Source: Pseudarthrobacter sulfonivorans
GTDB taxonomy: Bacteria > Actinomycetota > Actinomycetes > Actinomycetales > Micrococcaceae
Length of the DNA: 64,000 nucleotides
Reading direction: 5' to 3'
Assembly: GCF_024391045.1 (NCBI RefSeq)
Contig: NZ_JANFCZ010000006.1
Span: 104,889-168,888, forward strand
The position numbers and the translations under genes are program-made. Positions 45,547 to 55,058 of the stretch are shown here, piece after piece. The notes below the pieces were generated by a model that saw only the letters and a list, made by a program, of their open reading frames with translations, was not told the origin of the DNA and made no database searches. Position 1 is the first letter of the stretch. Every line of letters begins with the position of its first letter.

Positions 45547-47007
45547 ATGACACGCAATCAGGCGGCAACGCCCCACGACGCCCGAACTTCCGACGCCGGC
45601 CACCCCGGTTCCGGCCCCGCCAGCCAGTCCTTCGACGGGACCGGGCTGCGCCAGGCCGTGGAACGTTCCTTCGATACCACCCTGAGCAGGCTCAAAGATC
45701 TTGTGGCCATCCCCGGCATTGCTTGGCCTAGCTTCGATCCGGCACACCTGGACGCCAGTGCCGTGGCCGTGGCCGACCTGCTGCGCGCCGCAGGGCTCGA
45801 CGAAGTCCAGGTCCTGCGCAGTCACAAGGATGACGGCACGCCGGGAGGGCCCGCCGTCGTCGCACGGCGCCCTGCCGGGGAAGGCAAGCCGACCATCCTT
45901 CTATACGCGCACCACGACGTACAGCCGCCCGGAGATTCCGGGCTCTGGGATTCGGAGCCGTTCACCGCCGTCGAACGCAACGGCAGGCTGTACGGGCGCG
46001 GCGCTGCCGACGACAAAGCCGGGATCATGGCCCACGTGGCGGCCTACACCGCCATGTCCGAGGTCCTGGGTGCGGAGTTCGGCCTGGGCGTCACGTTCTT
46101 TTTCGAGGGCGAAGAGGAAGCGGGCTCGCCCACATTCCGGACGTTCCTTGAAACCCACCGGGAACTGCTCCGTGCCGACGTCATAGTTGTTGCAGATTCG
46201 AGCAATTGGAAGGTGGGCGTGCCCGCCCTGACCACCAGCCTCCGCGGCCTCGTTGACGGCACCATCGAAGTCCAGGTGCTCGACCACGCTGTCCATTCGG
46301 GGATGTTCGGCGGCCCGGTGCTGGACGCGCCCACGCTGCTGTCCCGGCTGATCGCCACGCTCCACGATGCGGAGGGCAACGTGGCCATCGATGGCCTGGT
46401 GTCCTATGACAACGCAGGCGTGGACCTCACCGAAGAGGAGTACCGGGCTGACGCGTCCGTGCTCGACGGCGTCAGGCTGGCCGGTTCGGGAAGCATCGCT
46501 GCACGGATGTGGACCAAGCCGGCCCTGTCCATCATCGGGTTCGACGCTCCCGCGGTTGACGTGGCATCCAATACCCTCCTTCCGCGCGCCAGGGCCAAGT
46601 TCAGCCTCCGGCTGGCTCCCGGCGAGGTGCCCGCTGACGCCATGGAGGCCGTACGGCGGCATGTCGAGGCAAACGCGCCGTTTGGTGCGAAAGTAGTGTT
46701 CACGCCGGGCGAGAGCGGGAACTCTTTCCTCGCCGACACGTCGTCGGCAGCGGCGAGGTCCGCCATGTGGGCGTTGGGGGAGGCCTGGGGCGTTCCTGCG
46801 GTCGAGATGGGAATTGGCGGATCGATTCCCTTCATTTCCGATCTGGTGGACCTGTATCCCGAAGTCCAGATCCTGGTAACGGGCGTCGAAGACCCCGACT
46901 CGCGTGCGCACAGCGCCAACGAATCGCTGCACATCGGTGACTTCAGGAACGCCATAGTTGCCGAGGCGCTGCTCCTGGCGCGGCTCAACGCCGACGGACC
47001 CGAGTGA
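45547..47007 (+). CDS. M20 family dipeptidase
   Basis: About 486 aa. Metal-site motifs of the M20/M28 clan are present: TILLYAHHDVQPPGD (His, about 118-132), YGRGAADDKAGIMAH (Asp, about 150-164), FFEGEEEAGSPTF (Glu pair, about 184-196), VVADSSNW, and a late His in RAHSANESLHIGDF. The dimerisation domain lies at about 230-360. It hydrolyses dipeptides or acylated amino acids in the cytoplasm; the exact substrate is not readable. ATG 45547 is preferred to an upstream frame running into the divergent gene. Confidence 0.9.
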   Translation: MTRNQAATPHDARTSDAGHPGSGPASQSFDGTGLRQAVERSFDTTLSRLKDLVAIPGIAWPSFDPAHLDASAVAVADLLRAAGLDEVQVLRSHKDDGTPGGPAVVARRPAGEGKPTILLYAHHDVQPPGDSGLWDSEPFTAVERNGRLYGRGAADDKAGIMAHVAAYTAMSEVLGAEFGLGVTFFFEGEEEAGSPTFRTFLETHRELLRADVIVVADSSNWKVGVPALTTSLRGLVDGTIEVQVLDHAVHSGMFGGPVLDAPTLLSRLIATLHDAEGNVAIDGLVSYDNAGVDLTEEEYRADASVLDGVRLAGSGSIAARMWTKPALSIIGFDAPAVDVASNTLLPRARAKFSLRLAPGEVPADAMEAVRRHVEANAPFGAKVVFTPGESGNSFLADTSSAAARSAMWALGEAWGVPAVEMGIGGSIPFISDLVDLYPEVQILVTGVEDPDSRAHSANESLHIGDFRNAIVAEALLLARLNADGPE

Positions 47008-47012
47008 GCAGC

Positions 47013-47061
47013 CCCGGTCATTTGTTCCCGGAGCGGGTCCCGCCGGGAACAAATGACCGGG
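47013..47061 (+). terminator. Terminator after the M20 dipeptidase
   Basis: Perfect 19-bp stem (47013-47031 and 47043-47061) with an 11-nt loop, starting 5 bp after the stop. Confidence 0.8.
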
Positions 47062-47191
47062 CCGCATCGGTTACGTTTGGAGTTAGAGCTATACGTCTGA
47101 CCGACGTAGCATGTAGCTATAGCCCATACCGTATCTGTAGGGGCAGGCACCGCTGACGCGGAGCCGCCAGGACCGTCCAAAGGTAGGCCAA

Positions 47192-47581
47192 ATGAGCACC
47201 GCAACCAACGAGAACACCACCGAAACCGCAGCCGCTGCCAGCGATGAACTGGCTGAGCATGAGGTCAAACTGACCGACGTCGCTGCAGGGAAGGTCCGGA
47301 GCCTGCTGGAACAGGAAGGCCGCACGGACCTCCGGCTCCGTGTTGCCGTCCAGCCCGGCGGCTGCTCGGGCCTGATCTACCAGCTCTACTTTGACGAGCG
47401 CCTCCTCGACGGCGACGCCGTCCGTGACTACGACGGCGTTGAAGTTGTGGTGGACAAGATGAGCGTGCCCTACCTCAGCGGTGCGAGCATCGACTTCGAA
47501 GACACCATCTCCAAGCAGGGTTTCACCATTGACAACCCCAATGCCGGAGGCTCCTGCGCATGTGGTGATTCGTTCCACTGA
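47192..47581 (+). CDS. erpA: Iron-sulfur cluster insertion protein ErpA (HesB/IscA family)
   Basis: 129 aa. The A-type carrier has its three cluster-binding cysteines: RVAVQPGGCSGLIYQLYF (about 50-67) and GGSCACGDSF (about 119-128). It delivers [4Fe-4S] clusters to apo-proteins. ATG 47192 follows AAAGGTAGG by 5-6 nt. It directly precedes the aa3 oxidase genes, as in many Actinobacteria. Confidence 0.94.
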   Translation: MSTATNENTTETAAAASDELAEHEVKLTDVAAGKVRSLLEQEGRTDLRLRVAVQPGGCSGLIYQLYFDERLLDGDAVRDYDGVEVVVDKMSVPYLSGASIDFEDTISKQGFTIDNPNAGGSCACGDSFH

Positions 47582-47589
47582 CCCGGTCC

Positions 47590-47664
47590 TTTCGCCCGGT
47601 GCCGGCGCCTGCTTTCTGTCCGCCAAAAACGGCACGAAGGCACGGCGCCGACATGTGGGCGAAA
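47590..47664 (+). terminator. Large hairpin between erpA and ctaC
   Basis: TTTCGCCC (47590-47597) pairs with GGGCGAAA (47657-47664), and TGCCGGCGCC (47600-47609) with GGCGCCGACA (47644-47653; one G-U). No U tract follows; it may be a terminator or part of the ctaC leader. The 186-bp gap also contains TAAGCT near 47680 as a possible -10. Confidence 0.4.
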
Positions 47665-47767
47665 AGCCCGGCGGAGCGGTAAGCTCTACACCGAGTAGTA
47701 AAACTTTTAGTGTGCCCGGAAGGCCAGAGAGCCGCCGGGCAACAGCAACAAGTAGGAAGGGCCGTCT

Positions 47768-48640
47768 GTGAGTTCGCAGAACCGAACCGGCAGCCGACGC
47801 AAAACGATCACCTCGATCTCAGGCTTGGCAATTGCCGGCGCGTTGGTTTTGACTGGATGTTCGCCAGAGGTATCGAGGGGGTGGCTGCCCACAGAGCGGG
47901 GCACCACCAATCACACTGACCGGATCATGGACCTCTGGGTCAACTCATGGATTGCCGCCCTCGTTGTGGGCATCATTACGTGGGGCTTGATCGTCTGGTG
48001 CATCGTTGCCTACCGCCGCCGTAAGGGGACCGTAGGGTTCCCGAAGCAGATCAGCTTCAACCTCCCGCTCGAGGTGTTCTACCTGACCATTCCGATCTTT
48101 ATGGTCCTGGTGTTCTTCTACTTCACTGACCGCGACCAGCAGGCCATCGATGATCGCTCACAGCCGGCGGATGTTGTAGTGGACGTCCGCGGCAAGCAGT
48201 GGGCATGGGACTTCAACTACAAGTCCGGCACTGTCATTCAGGAAGATCTCTACGAAGCAGGCGTCCAGGCGCACCTGACGGGCAACACCATCGACAAGGA
48301 AGCTCTTCCGACGCTCTACTTGCCGGTTAATAAGTCAGTTGACCTGGAACTCAACGCCCGCGACGTCATCCACTCTTTCTGGGTTCCCGCCTTCCTGCAG
48401 AAGCGCGACATGATCCCGGGCAAGACCAACTACATCCGGTTCACTCCGACTAAAGAGGGAACCTATGACGGCAAATGCGCCGAACTCTGCGGCGAGTACC
48501 ACTCCGAAATGCTGTTCCGCGTGAAGGTTGTCTCCGAATCTGAATTCCAGGCTCACATGGACAAGCTCAAGGCCGCAGGAAACACTGGCCTCCTCGGCGT
48601 CGAGTATGACCGCAACCCGAACCTGAACGAAACGAAGTAG
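47768..48640 (+). CDS. ctaC: Cytochrome c oxidase subunit II
   Basis: 290 aa. A signal peptide with lipobox ([10 protein letters not shown], Cys about 29) and two membrane helices (about 62-84, 101-119) anchor it. The extracellular cupredoxin domain carries the CuA site in [19 protein letters not shown] (about 236-254), with the upstream His in [13 protein letters not shown]. It receives electrons from cytochrome bcc. GTG 47768 has AGGAAGGG 7-8 nt upstream. Starts the ctaC-ctaD-ctaF operon. Confidence 0.96.
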   Translation: MSSQNRTGSRRKTITSISGLAIAGALVLTGCSPEVSRGWLPTERGTTNHTDRIMDLWVNSWIAALVVGIITWGLIVWCIVAYRRRKGTVGFPKQISFNLPLEVFYLTIPIFMVLVFFYFTDRDQQAIDDRSQPADVVVDVRGKQWAWDFNYKSGTVIQEDLYEAGVQAHLTGNTIDKEALPTLYLPVNKSVDLELNARDVIHSFWVPAFLQKRDMIPGKTNYIRFTPTKEGTYDGKCAELCGEYHSEMLFRVKVVSESEFQAHMDKLKAAGNTGLLGVEYDRNPNLNETK

Positions 48641-48650
48641 GGGGAGCGAC

Positions 48651-50378
48651 GTGGCTACTTACACCCAATCCGCACCTGTGGGGCCCCTTGAGGCTCCCGT
48701 AGTTCCGAAATCCAAGGGACGCATTGTCGTCAACTGGATCACCTCGACGGACCACAAGACCATCGGGTACATGTACCTGATCGCGTCCTTTGTGTTCTTC
48801 TGCCTCGGCGGCGTGATGGCGCTGCTGATTCGTGCCGAGCTGTTCGAGCCCGGCATGCAGATCCTGCAGACCAAGGAACAGTACAACCAGCTGTTCACCA
48901 TGCACGGCACTGTCATGTTGCTGATGTTCGCCACCCCGCTGTTTGCCGGCTTCACAAACGTGATCATGCCGCTGCAGATCGGTGCCCCGGACGTTGCCTT
49001 CCCGCGGCTGAATGCGCTGGCCTTCTGGTTCTTCCTGTTCGGCTCCACCATCGCCGTTTCGGGCTTCATCACCCCTCAGGGTGCTGCGTCCTTCGGCTGG
49101 TTTGCCTACGCCCCGCTGTCCAACACCACCTTCAGCCCCGGCATCGGCGGTGACCTGTGGGTCTTTGGCCTGGCACTGTCCGGCTTCGGCACCATTCTGG
49201 GTGCGGTCAACTTCATCACCACCATCATCTGCATGCGCGCTCCCGGCATGACCATGTGGCGGATGCCCATCTTCACCTGGAACGCCCTCATTACCTCCAT
49301 CCTGGTCCTGATGGCTTTCCCGCCGCTGGCCGCCGCACTGTTCGCGCTTGGCGCGGACCGTCGTTTCGGTGCCCACATCTTTGATCCGGAGAACGGCGGC
49401 GCGGTGCTGTGGCAGCACCTGTTCTGGTTCTTCGGCCACCCCGAGGTGTACATCATCGCGCTGCCGTTCTTCGGCATCGTCTCGGAAATCTTCCCGGTCT
49501 TCAGCCGCAAACCGATCTTCGGCTACAAGGGCCTGGTCTACGCCACCATCGCCATTGCCGCACTGTCCGTGACCGTGTGGGCCCACCACATGTACGTCAC
49601 CGGCTCGGTACTGCTGCCGTTCTTCGCGTTCATGACCATGCTGATCGCGGTGCCCACCGGGGTGAAGTTCTTCAACTGGATCGGCACCATGTGGCGGGGG
49701 TCCCTGACCTTCGAAACGCCCATGCTGTGGAGCATCGGCTTCCTGGTCACGTTCCTCTTCGGCGGCCTGACCGGCATCATCCTGGCCTCCCCGCCGCTGG
49801 ACTTCCACGTCTCCGACTCCTACTTCGTGGTGGCACACTTCCACTACGTGGTCTTCGGCACCGTGGTGTTCGCAATGTTCGCCGGCTTCTACTTCTGGTG
49901 GCCGAAGTGGACAGGCAAGATGCTCAACGAGCGTCTCGGCAAGATCCACTTCTGGCTGCTGTTCCTGGGCTTCCACGGAACGTTCCTGATCCAGCACTGG
50001 CTCGGCGTCGAGGGCATGCCGCGCCGCTATGCAGACTACCTGGTGGAGGACAACTTCACCTGGATGAACCAGTTCTCCACCATTGCCTCGTTCGTCTTGG
50101 GCGCCTCGCTGATTCCGTTCTTCTGGAACATTTACATCACCTGGCGCAGCAACGACAAGGTTGAAGTGGACGACCCCTGGGGCTTCGGCGCCTCACTGGA
50201 ATGGGCCACGTCCTGCCCGCCGCCGCGCCACAACTTCACGTCCCTGCCGCGCATCCGCTCGGAACGCCCCGCCCTGGACCTGCACCACCCGGAGCTCGCC
50301 CAGGTACACACCGTCGAGTCACCTGCTCCTGCGGCTGCAGTGCTCGGCAACGCCGACCAGAAGGATACAGCGCTGTGA
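48651..50378 (+). CDS. ctaD: Cytochrome c oxidase subunit I
   Basis: 575 aa, twelve predicted membrane helices. Heme a and a3-CuB ligands are visible: His in [37 protein letters not shown] with the cross-linked His-Tyr pair, [10 protein letters not shown] and [18 protein letters not shown]. It is the catalytic O2-reducing, proton-pumping subunit. The hydrophilic C-terminal tail (about 520-575) is Pro/Ala-rich. Ten nt after ctaC; its stop overlaps ctaF by 4 nt. Confidence 0.98.
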   Translation: MATYTQSAPVGPLEAPVVPKSKGRIVVNWITSTDHKTIGYMYLIASFVFFCLGGVMALLIRAELFEPGMQILQTKEQYNQLFTMHGTVMLLMFATPLFAGFTNVIMPLQIGAPDVAFPRLNALAFWFFLFGSTIAVSGFITPQGAASFGWFAYAPLSNTTFSPGIGGDLWVFGLALSGFGTILGAVNFITTIICMRAPGMTMWRMPIFTWNALITSILVLMAFPPLAAALFALGADRRFGAHIFDPENGGAVLWQHLFWFFGHPEVYIIALPFFGIVSEIFPVFSRKPIFGYKGLVYATIAIAALSVTVWAHHMYVTGSVLLPFFAFMTMLIAVPTGVKFFNWIGTMWRGSLTFETPMLWSIGFLVTFLFGGLTGIILASPPLDFHVSDSYFVVAHFHYVVFGTVVFAMFAGFYFWWPKWTGKMLNERLGKIHFWLLFLGFHGTFLIQHWLGVEGMPRRYADYLVEDNFTWMNQFSTIASFVLGASLIPFFWNIYITWRSNDKVEVDDPWGFGASLEWATSCPPPRHNFTSLPRIRSERPALDLHHPELAQVHTVESPAPAAAVLGNADQKDTAL

Positions 50379-50776
50379 AAATCGAGTCTTGGATCTTTGG
50401 AGCCGGTGTCTTCTTCTTCGTTCCGGTTGCCGTGGTTTACGGTTTCCTGACGCACTGGATGGAGCCGGTTGGCCTGCTGGGCGTCCTGCTCATCGCCGGC
50501 CTGGCCGGAATGATCGGTGCATATCTAGGTTTTACCGGACGCCGCGTCGGCATGCGTCCCGAGGACCGCAACGACGCTGAGATCCACGAGGGCGCCGGTG
50601 AGCAGGGACACTTCAGCCCCTGGAGCTGGTGGCCGCTGGTTCTGGGCCTGGCATGCGCGGGCGGTTTCCTGGGCCTGGCAGTCGGCTGGTGGGTAGTGTT
50701 CATCGCTGGCGGCCTTGCCGTGGTAGCGCTGGTGGGCTGGGTCTTCGAATACAGCCGTGGGGACCACGCCCACTAA
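50375..50776 (+). CDS. ctaF: Cytochrome c oxidase subunit 4 (actinobacterial)
   Basis: 133 aa starting at GTG 50375 ([20 protein letters not shown]). Four membrane helices in two pairs (about 5-25, 31-50, 84-102, 105-123) with a short polar loop [20 protein letters not shown] between them. This is the actinobacteria-specific fourth subunit of the aa3 oxidase. Overlap with ctaD ensures coupled synthesis. Followed by a very strong terminator. Confidence 0.92.
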   Translation: MKIESWIFGAGVFFFVPVAVVYGFLTHWMEPVGLLGVLLIAGLAGMIGAYLGFTGRRVGMRPEDRNDAEIHEGAGEQGHFSPWSWWPLVLGLACAGGFLGLAVGWWVVFIAGGLAVVALVGWVFEYSRGDHAH

Positions 50777-50812
50777 TCCCCTCCCGGGATTGCACAGGAT
50801 TGCACAGTAGAC

Positions 50813-50856
50813 AAAAGACGCCGGGCCCCACCTTCAGGTGGGGCCCGGCGTCTTTT
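50813..50856. terminator. Bidirectional terminator between ctaF and the HPr gene
   Basis: Perfect 20-bp stem, AAAAGACGCCGGGCCCCACC with its complement, TTCA loop, T4 end, between convergent genes. Confidence 0.93.
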
Positions 50857-50921
50857 GCCATGTGGTGGAGCCTTTGGGCCGGTGGCCGCACTCCAAGACC
50901 GGGGAGGTTTCTCTGCGGGTC

Positions 50922-51215
50922 CTAGGCGGTTCCCTGAGCCTCAAGAAGTGCCACAAGCATTGACAGGGCACGCTCCACTTCTTCGCGCCCGGAAGGCCCC
51001 TCCAGAGTCTCCTCAGCTACTGAAAGTTCCACTTCACAGCCGCAATCAAAATCAGCAGTCATCACTTCGAGCAGGGATCGGGCGTCGACGCCCTGAATTC
51101 CTGCCTTCCGGATGGTGACGGGAAGACCCGTGGCTGTCACGGCCCGGACGAATTCCGCCGCCGGACGAGCATGCAACCCGATGGCAGCCGAAACCACTGC
51201 CTTGTGTACTGCCAA
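50922..51215 (-). CDS. ptsH: HPr family phosphocarrier protein
   Basis: About 97 aa. The phosphorylated-His motif is AIGLHARPAAEFVRAV (about 11-26), and the regulatory Ser region is DARSLLEVMTADFDCGCEV (about 43-61). HPr relays phosphate from Enzyme I to sugar-specific EII components of the PTS. TTG 51215 is preferred: AAGGAG lies 6-7 nt upstream in GACGAAGGAGACGTT; the longer frame to 51272 adds 19 non-family residues. No EI or EII gene is in the window. Divergent from a GntR regulator with a shared dre-like site. Confidence 0.88.
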   Translation of the reverse strand: MAVHKAVVSAAIGLHARPAAEFVRAVTATGLPVTIRKAGIQGVDARSLLEVMTADFDCGCEVELSVAEETLEGPSGREEVERALSMLVALLEAQGTA

Positions 51216-51270
51216 AACGTCTCCTTCGTCCTGACGGTCCGGAGCCGCCACCTGCTGAATTTTCCAATCC

Positions 51271-51300
51271 AATATAGCCCTCTCCCGGCCCTCCCACTAA
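51271..51300 (-). promoter_or_regulatory. Probable HPr promoter
   Basis: Minus-strand TTAGTG (51295-51300) and TATATT (51271-51276) with 18-nt spacing; TATATT matches the -10 consensus at 5 of 6. Confidence 0.55.
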
Positions 51301-51320
51301 CGCGTCTGCATCGTCAGTCC

Positions 51321-51330
51321 GGTCTAGACC
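51321..51330. promoter_or_regulatory. dre-like operator, core GGTCTAGACC
   Basis: A perfect 10-bp palindrome, with flanks CC and TC, matching the core of the DasR-responsive element (ATTGGTCTAGACCACT-like, known from Streptomyces and relatives). It lies in the divergent gap between HPr and a UTRA-domain GntR regulator, overlapping the expected -35 region for the regulator's own -10 TAAGAT (51346-51351). Confidence 0.75.
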
Positions 51331-51385
51331 TCTGCGGCGTTGGCTTAAGATTGAAGGGTGAAGAACGAAGCAGGGATGACATCCC

Positions 51386-52177
51386 GTGGCGGCTAGAGCC
51401 CAGGGCATTCGGGGCGACATTGACCGTAGCAGCGGCACAGCCATCTATATTCAGCTCCGCGAAATCCTGCGGGCCTATATCAGCGAATCCTGTCCGCCGG
51501 GATCCGCCCTACCTTCCGAGCGTGATCTTGCCCTGCGCTTCGGCCTCGCGCGGATGACCGTCCGCCAGGCGATAGATGCCCTCGTCGGTGAGGAGGTGAT
51601 TGAGCGGGTGGTGGGCCTGGGCACCTTTGTCCGCAAGCCGAAACTCGATCTGCAGGTCAAACTGACCTCCTACAGCGAGGAGATGCAACGTCGCGGCATG
51701 GTCCCGGCGGCGAAAGTCCTTAGCTTCGAGCAGATCGGCGCCAGTGCCTTCCTCGCACGGGAACTGCAGGTGGAGGAGGGGACGCCCCTGGTCCGGTTTC
51801 GGCGGCTGTTGCTGGCTGATGGCGAGCCCATGAGTGTGGACGAGAACTTTATTCCCGCACACCGCGTCCCCGGACTTCTTGACGGAGAGCCTCCCACTTC
51901 CCTGTATAACGTCCTCAGCGAACAGTTCGGACTGGTGATGGAGTGGGGCGAGGACATGATTGAGGCAACGGCCGCGTCCCCGTCCACGGCCCGGCTGCTC
52001 AACGTGGACGTTGGAACACCTCTGCTTAAAATCCAGCGGCACGCGTTTGTGGCGCGTGCCATGGTGGACTACTCAGTTTCGTACTACAGAGCGGACCGTT
52101 ACAAGCTCTGGGTGCCACTCCAGCGGCCCGGCGCCCGCACCGCACGCAATCATTCCTCGGGGTACCGAAGCAACTAA
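51386..52177 (+). CDS. GntR-family regulator with UTRA domain (DasR/NagR-like)
   Basis: 263 aa. The winged helix contains AIYIQLREILRAYISE, LPSERDLALRFGLARMTVRQ (about 43-62) and GLGTFVRKPKLD. The UTRA effector domain (about 95-245) includes FRRLLLADGEPMSVDENFIP and MVDYSVSYYRADRYKLWV. DasR/NagR proteins sense glucosamine-6-P or GlcNAc-6-P and repress GlcNAc and PTS genes; the dre-like site next to it supports this subfamily and autoregulation. GTG 51386 starts it; the ribosome site is weak (AGGGATG, 8-14 nt upstream). Confidence 0.86.
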   Translation: MAARAQGIRGDIDRSSGTAIYIQLREILRAYISESCPPGSALPSERDLALRFGLARMTVRQAIDALVGEEVIERVVGLGTFVRKPKLDLQVKLTSYSEEMQRRGMVPAAKVLSFEQIGASAFLARELQVEEGTPLVRFRRLLLADGEPMSVDENFIPAHRVPGLLDGEPPTSLYNVLSEQFGLVMEWGEDMIEATAASPSTARLLNVDVGTPLLKIQRHAFVARAMVDYSVSYYRADRYKLWVPLQRPGARTARNHSSGYRSN

Positions 52178-52182
52178 CGGCA

Positions 52183-52221
52183 AAGGGAAAGGCCCGGTCC
52201 AATGGACCGGGCCTTTCCCTT
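52183..52221. terminator. Bidirectional terminator between the GntR and qcrB genes
   Basis: Perfect 18-bp stem with a 3-nt AAT loop, A-rich on one side and ending TTGTTT, between convergent genes. Confidence 0.9.
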
Positions 52222-52233
52222 GTTTATTGTCGA

Positions 52234-53904
52234 TCAGTGGCTGAGGCTCTTGCTTTGCTCAGCCGACTCTACTGCGGGTGCGTGGTGGCCGTGGGCGGCT
52301 TCCAGCTCTGCCGGCGTAGCAGGTGCCACGCGGTCTTCGAAGAACCACTTGGACAGGAATGCCCGGCGCTTCTCCTTGCTGGTCACGACGCCGTGTTCGT
52401 TGGGAACTGCCGGCAGCGGAGCCGGTGATTCGAAACCAACCAGCTTGTACCGCTTGTACTCGTCAAGAGGCGCGTGGACCTCGATGAACTCACCGTGCGG
52501 AAGGCGCACGATGCGGCCGGTCTCACGGCCGTGCAGTGCGATTTCGCGGTCCTTGCGCTGGAGGGCCAGTGCAACACGCTTGGTGACGATGTACGCGATG
52601 ATCGGGCCGACGAAGAACAGCGCCCGGAGCCAGTACGTCACATCGTTCAGCGATACGTGGAAGTGAGTGGCGATGAGGTCAGAACCTGCAGCTGCCCACA
52701 TGACGCAGTACCAGACGAAGCCAGCCACCCCAATGGCGGTACGTGTCGGGGCGTTCCGAGGACGGTCCAGCACGTGGTGTTCGCGGTCATCCTTGGTGAT
52801 CCACCGTTCGATCCACGGGTACGTGAACATCACGGTGAACAGGATTCCGGCCGGTACAAGGGCCGGGAGGAGGACGTTCAGGGTGAGGGTGTATCCGAAG
52901 ATGACGTACTCGAAGTGGAAATTCCCAATGACGCCCGGCATCAGGCGCAGGGCGCCGTCAACAAAACCGATGTACCAGTCAGGCTGGGTACCGGCGGACA
53001 CCGGTGAGGGGTCGTACGGGCCGTAGTTCCAGATCGGGTTGATCGTAAAGAAGGCCGCCATGAGTGCGATCACACCGAAGACGATGAAGAAGAAGCCGCC
53101 GGCCTTGGCTGCATAGACAGGACCCAGGGGATAGCCGACGACGTTTCCGTCGTTGCGGCCGGGACCGGGGTACTGGGTGTGCTTGTGGACAACCACCATG
53201 AACAGGTGGAGCACGATCATCAGCAGGATCAGCGCAGGCACCAGCAGGATGTGCAGCATGTACAGGCGGCCGATGACTGCCGTGCCGGGGAACTCGCCAC
53301 CGAAAAGGAAGAAGGAGATGTAAGTGCCGATGACAGGAATCGCCTTGATGACGCCGTCAATGATTCGCAGGCCGTTGCCGGACAGCAGATCATCGGGGAG
53401 GGAGTAACCGGTGAAGCCGGCTGCCATGGCAAGGATCAGAAGGACGCTGCCGACTACCCAGTTCATTTCACGCGGTTTGCGGAAAGCACCGGTGAAGAAG
53501 ACGCGGAGCATGTGAACGGCAATGGACGCCACGAAAAGCAGGGCAGACCAGTGGTGCACCTGGCGCATGAAAAGGCCGCCGCGGATATCGAAGGAGATAT
53601 TCAGCGAGGAGCTGTATGCCACTGACATTTCCACGTTCTTCAGCGGCACGTACGAGCCCGCATAGTGGGTCTCCGCCATTGACGGATCGAACCAGAAAGT
53701 CAGGAAGGTGCCGGAAAGCAGCAGGATGACGAAGGAGTACAGGGCAACTTCGCCAAACATGAACGACCAGTGGTCAGGAAAGACCTTCCGGCCGAATTCG
53801 CGGAGGATTCCCGAACCGCCAACGCGTTGGTCGACGAAGTCGGTGATGCGGCCGCCTTTGGTTTTGGCGACGAAGGGTGCACTAGGCGTTGTTGCTGCGC
53901 TCAT
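52234..53904 (-). CDS. qcrB: Cytochrome bc1 (bcc) complex cytochrome b subunit
   Basis: About 556 aa. Heme b-binding helices carry paired His residues (HHWSALLFVASIAVHMLRVF, about 119-138; HLFMVVVHKHTQYPG). The Qo-site motif is PDWY in GTQPDWYIGFVDGALRL, the actinobacterial variant of PEWY. The protein has a hydrophilic extension of about 120 residues after the last helix, typical of Actinobacteria. It oxidises menaquinol. The start overlaps the end of qcrA; ATG 53904 and ATG 53910 are both possible, the first with GGGAG 10 nt upstream. Confidence 0.96.
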   Translation of the reverse strand: MSAATTPSAPFVAKTKGGRITDFVDQRVGGSGILREFGRKVFPDHWSFMFGEVALYSFVILLLSGTFLTFWFDPSMAETHYAGSYVPLKNVEMSVAYSSSLNISFDIRGGLFMRQVHHWSALLFVASIAVHMLRVFFTGAFRKPREMNWVVGSVLLILAMAAGFTGYSLPDDLLSGNGLRIIDGVIKAIPVIGTYISFFLFGGEFPGTAVIGRLYMLHILLVPALILLMIVLHLFMVVVHKHTQYPGPGRNDGNVVGYPLGPVYAAKAGGFFFIVFGVIALMAAFFTINPIWNYGPYDPSPVSAGTQPDWYIGFVDGALRLMPGVIGNFHFEYVIFGYTLTLNVLLPALVPAGILFTVMFTYPWIERWITKDDREHHVLDRPRNAPTRTAIGVAGFVWYCVMWAAAGSDLIATHFHVSLNDVTYWLRALFFVGPIIAYIVTKRVALALQRKDREIALHGRETGRIVRLPHGEFIEVHAPLDEYKRYKLVGFESPAPLPAVPNEHGVVTSKEKRRAFLSKWFFEDRVAPATPAELEAAHGHHAPAVESAEQSKSLSH

Positions 53905-54958
53905 GCTCATCACGCTCCCAGTAGCTAGGTCCAACAGGTTCATGGAAGTCGCTGGTAGCGACCAGGTAGCCCTCGTTGTCCACTGCGATGGGCAGCTGGG
54001 GGAGGGGTCGGCTGGCCGGACCAAAGATTACCTTGCACTCTTGCGTGAGATCGAAGGTTGACTGGTGGCACGGGCACAGCAGGTGGTGCGTCTGCTGCTC
54101 ATAGAGTGCAACAGGGCAACCGACGTGGGTACAGATCTTGGAGTAGGCAACGATGCCGTTGTAGCTCCAGTCTTCGCGTCCTGCCGACGGCTTAAGCGAC
54201 GCAGGATCGAGACGCATGAGGAGCACAACAGCCTTGGCCTTCTCGTTGAGCTTGCCCTCATGGAGTTCGTTGAGTCCCTCAGGAATTACGTGGAACGCCG
54301 ATCCCAGAGTGACGTCGGAGGCCTTGATCGGCGTTCCGTCAGGGTCCCGGGTGAGGCGCTTGAGCTTGCCTTCCTGGGGAGCCCACATGGTGTGGGCCAG
54401 CTTGTTATCCGGGCGGGGGCCAAGGTCACCAAAAACCGCGATAGCGGGCAGAGGAGCCAGGGCAACGGCGCCAAGCAGAGTGTTGCGGATGAGGGGGCGG
54501 CGCTTGATGCCGGTCTCTTCCACGATGTCGTCCACGATTCGAACCGCTGCGAGGCGGTCCTCTTCGGTGCGGATCGCGTGGCGTTCCTCGGAAACCTCGT
54601 GATCGGGCATCAGGGCTTTCGCCCAGTGGACGATGCCGGTGCCAATGCCCAGCATGGCGAAAGCTGTGCCGAGGCCCAGAAGGGCGTTCTGCAGGCGGAT
54701 CGTTCCGATGCCCGCACCTGAGCCAGCGCCCAGATCGATGGCGAAGTACGCCACCAGGAAAATCAGGGTGCCAACAACGGAGACGCCGAAAAGTATAGCG
54801 ACCTGCCGTTCTGCCCGTTTGGCGGCCTTCGGGTCCGTGTCAGCCAGGCGCAAACGATGCGGGGGAAGTCCAGGATCCTGGAATTTCTCCACCTCATTCT
54901 GACCAGCCGTAGCTACGGTGCCCGAGTGGTTCGGACTGCCGTCACTATGGTTGCCCAT
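53882..54958 (-). CDS. qcrA: Rieske iron-sulfur subunit of the bcc complex
   Basis: About 358 aa. The [2Fe-2S] ligands are in CTHVGCPV (about 282-289) and CPCHQSTFD (about 301-309). Three N-terminal membrane helices (about 53-75, 90-112, 158-175), rather than one, are the actinobacterial form. ATG 54958 is preferred with GATGAGG 7 nt upstream; ATG 54970 lies inside that sequence. Its 3' end overlaps qcrB by about 23 nt, so they are coupled. Confidence 0.96.
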   Translation of the reverse strand: MGNHSDGSPNHSGTVATAGQNEVEKFQDPGLPPHRLRLADTDPKAAKRAERQVAILFGVSVVGTLIFLVAYFAIDLGAGSGAGIGTIRLQNALLGLGTAFAMLGIGTGIVHWAKALMPDHEVSEERHAIRTEEDRLAAVRIVDDIVEETGIKRRPLIRNTLLGAVALAPLPAIAVFGDLGPRPDNKLAHTMWAPQEGKLKRLTRDPDGTPIKASDVTLGSAFHVIPEGLNELHEGKLNEKAKAVVLLMRLDPASLKPSAGREDWSYNGIVAYSKICTHVGCPVALYEQQTHHLLCPCHQSTFDLTQECKVIFGPASRPLPQLPIAVDNEGYLVATSDFHEPVGPSYWERDEHERSNNA

Positions 54959-55058
54959 AATTCGCCTCATCCTTCTCTCGTCCCGGCGTCCGCCGGGTTA
55001 GTTTTCAATGTCAAACTGCTGACTTGGCAGCAGGAGTTTTTGGGGATCCCGGGGTGTC

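Noticed and set aside
48567..49997. 476-codon minus-strand frame opposite ctaD
   Set aside because: Highly charged E/Q/H/G-rich antisense artefact; ctaD is certain.
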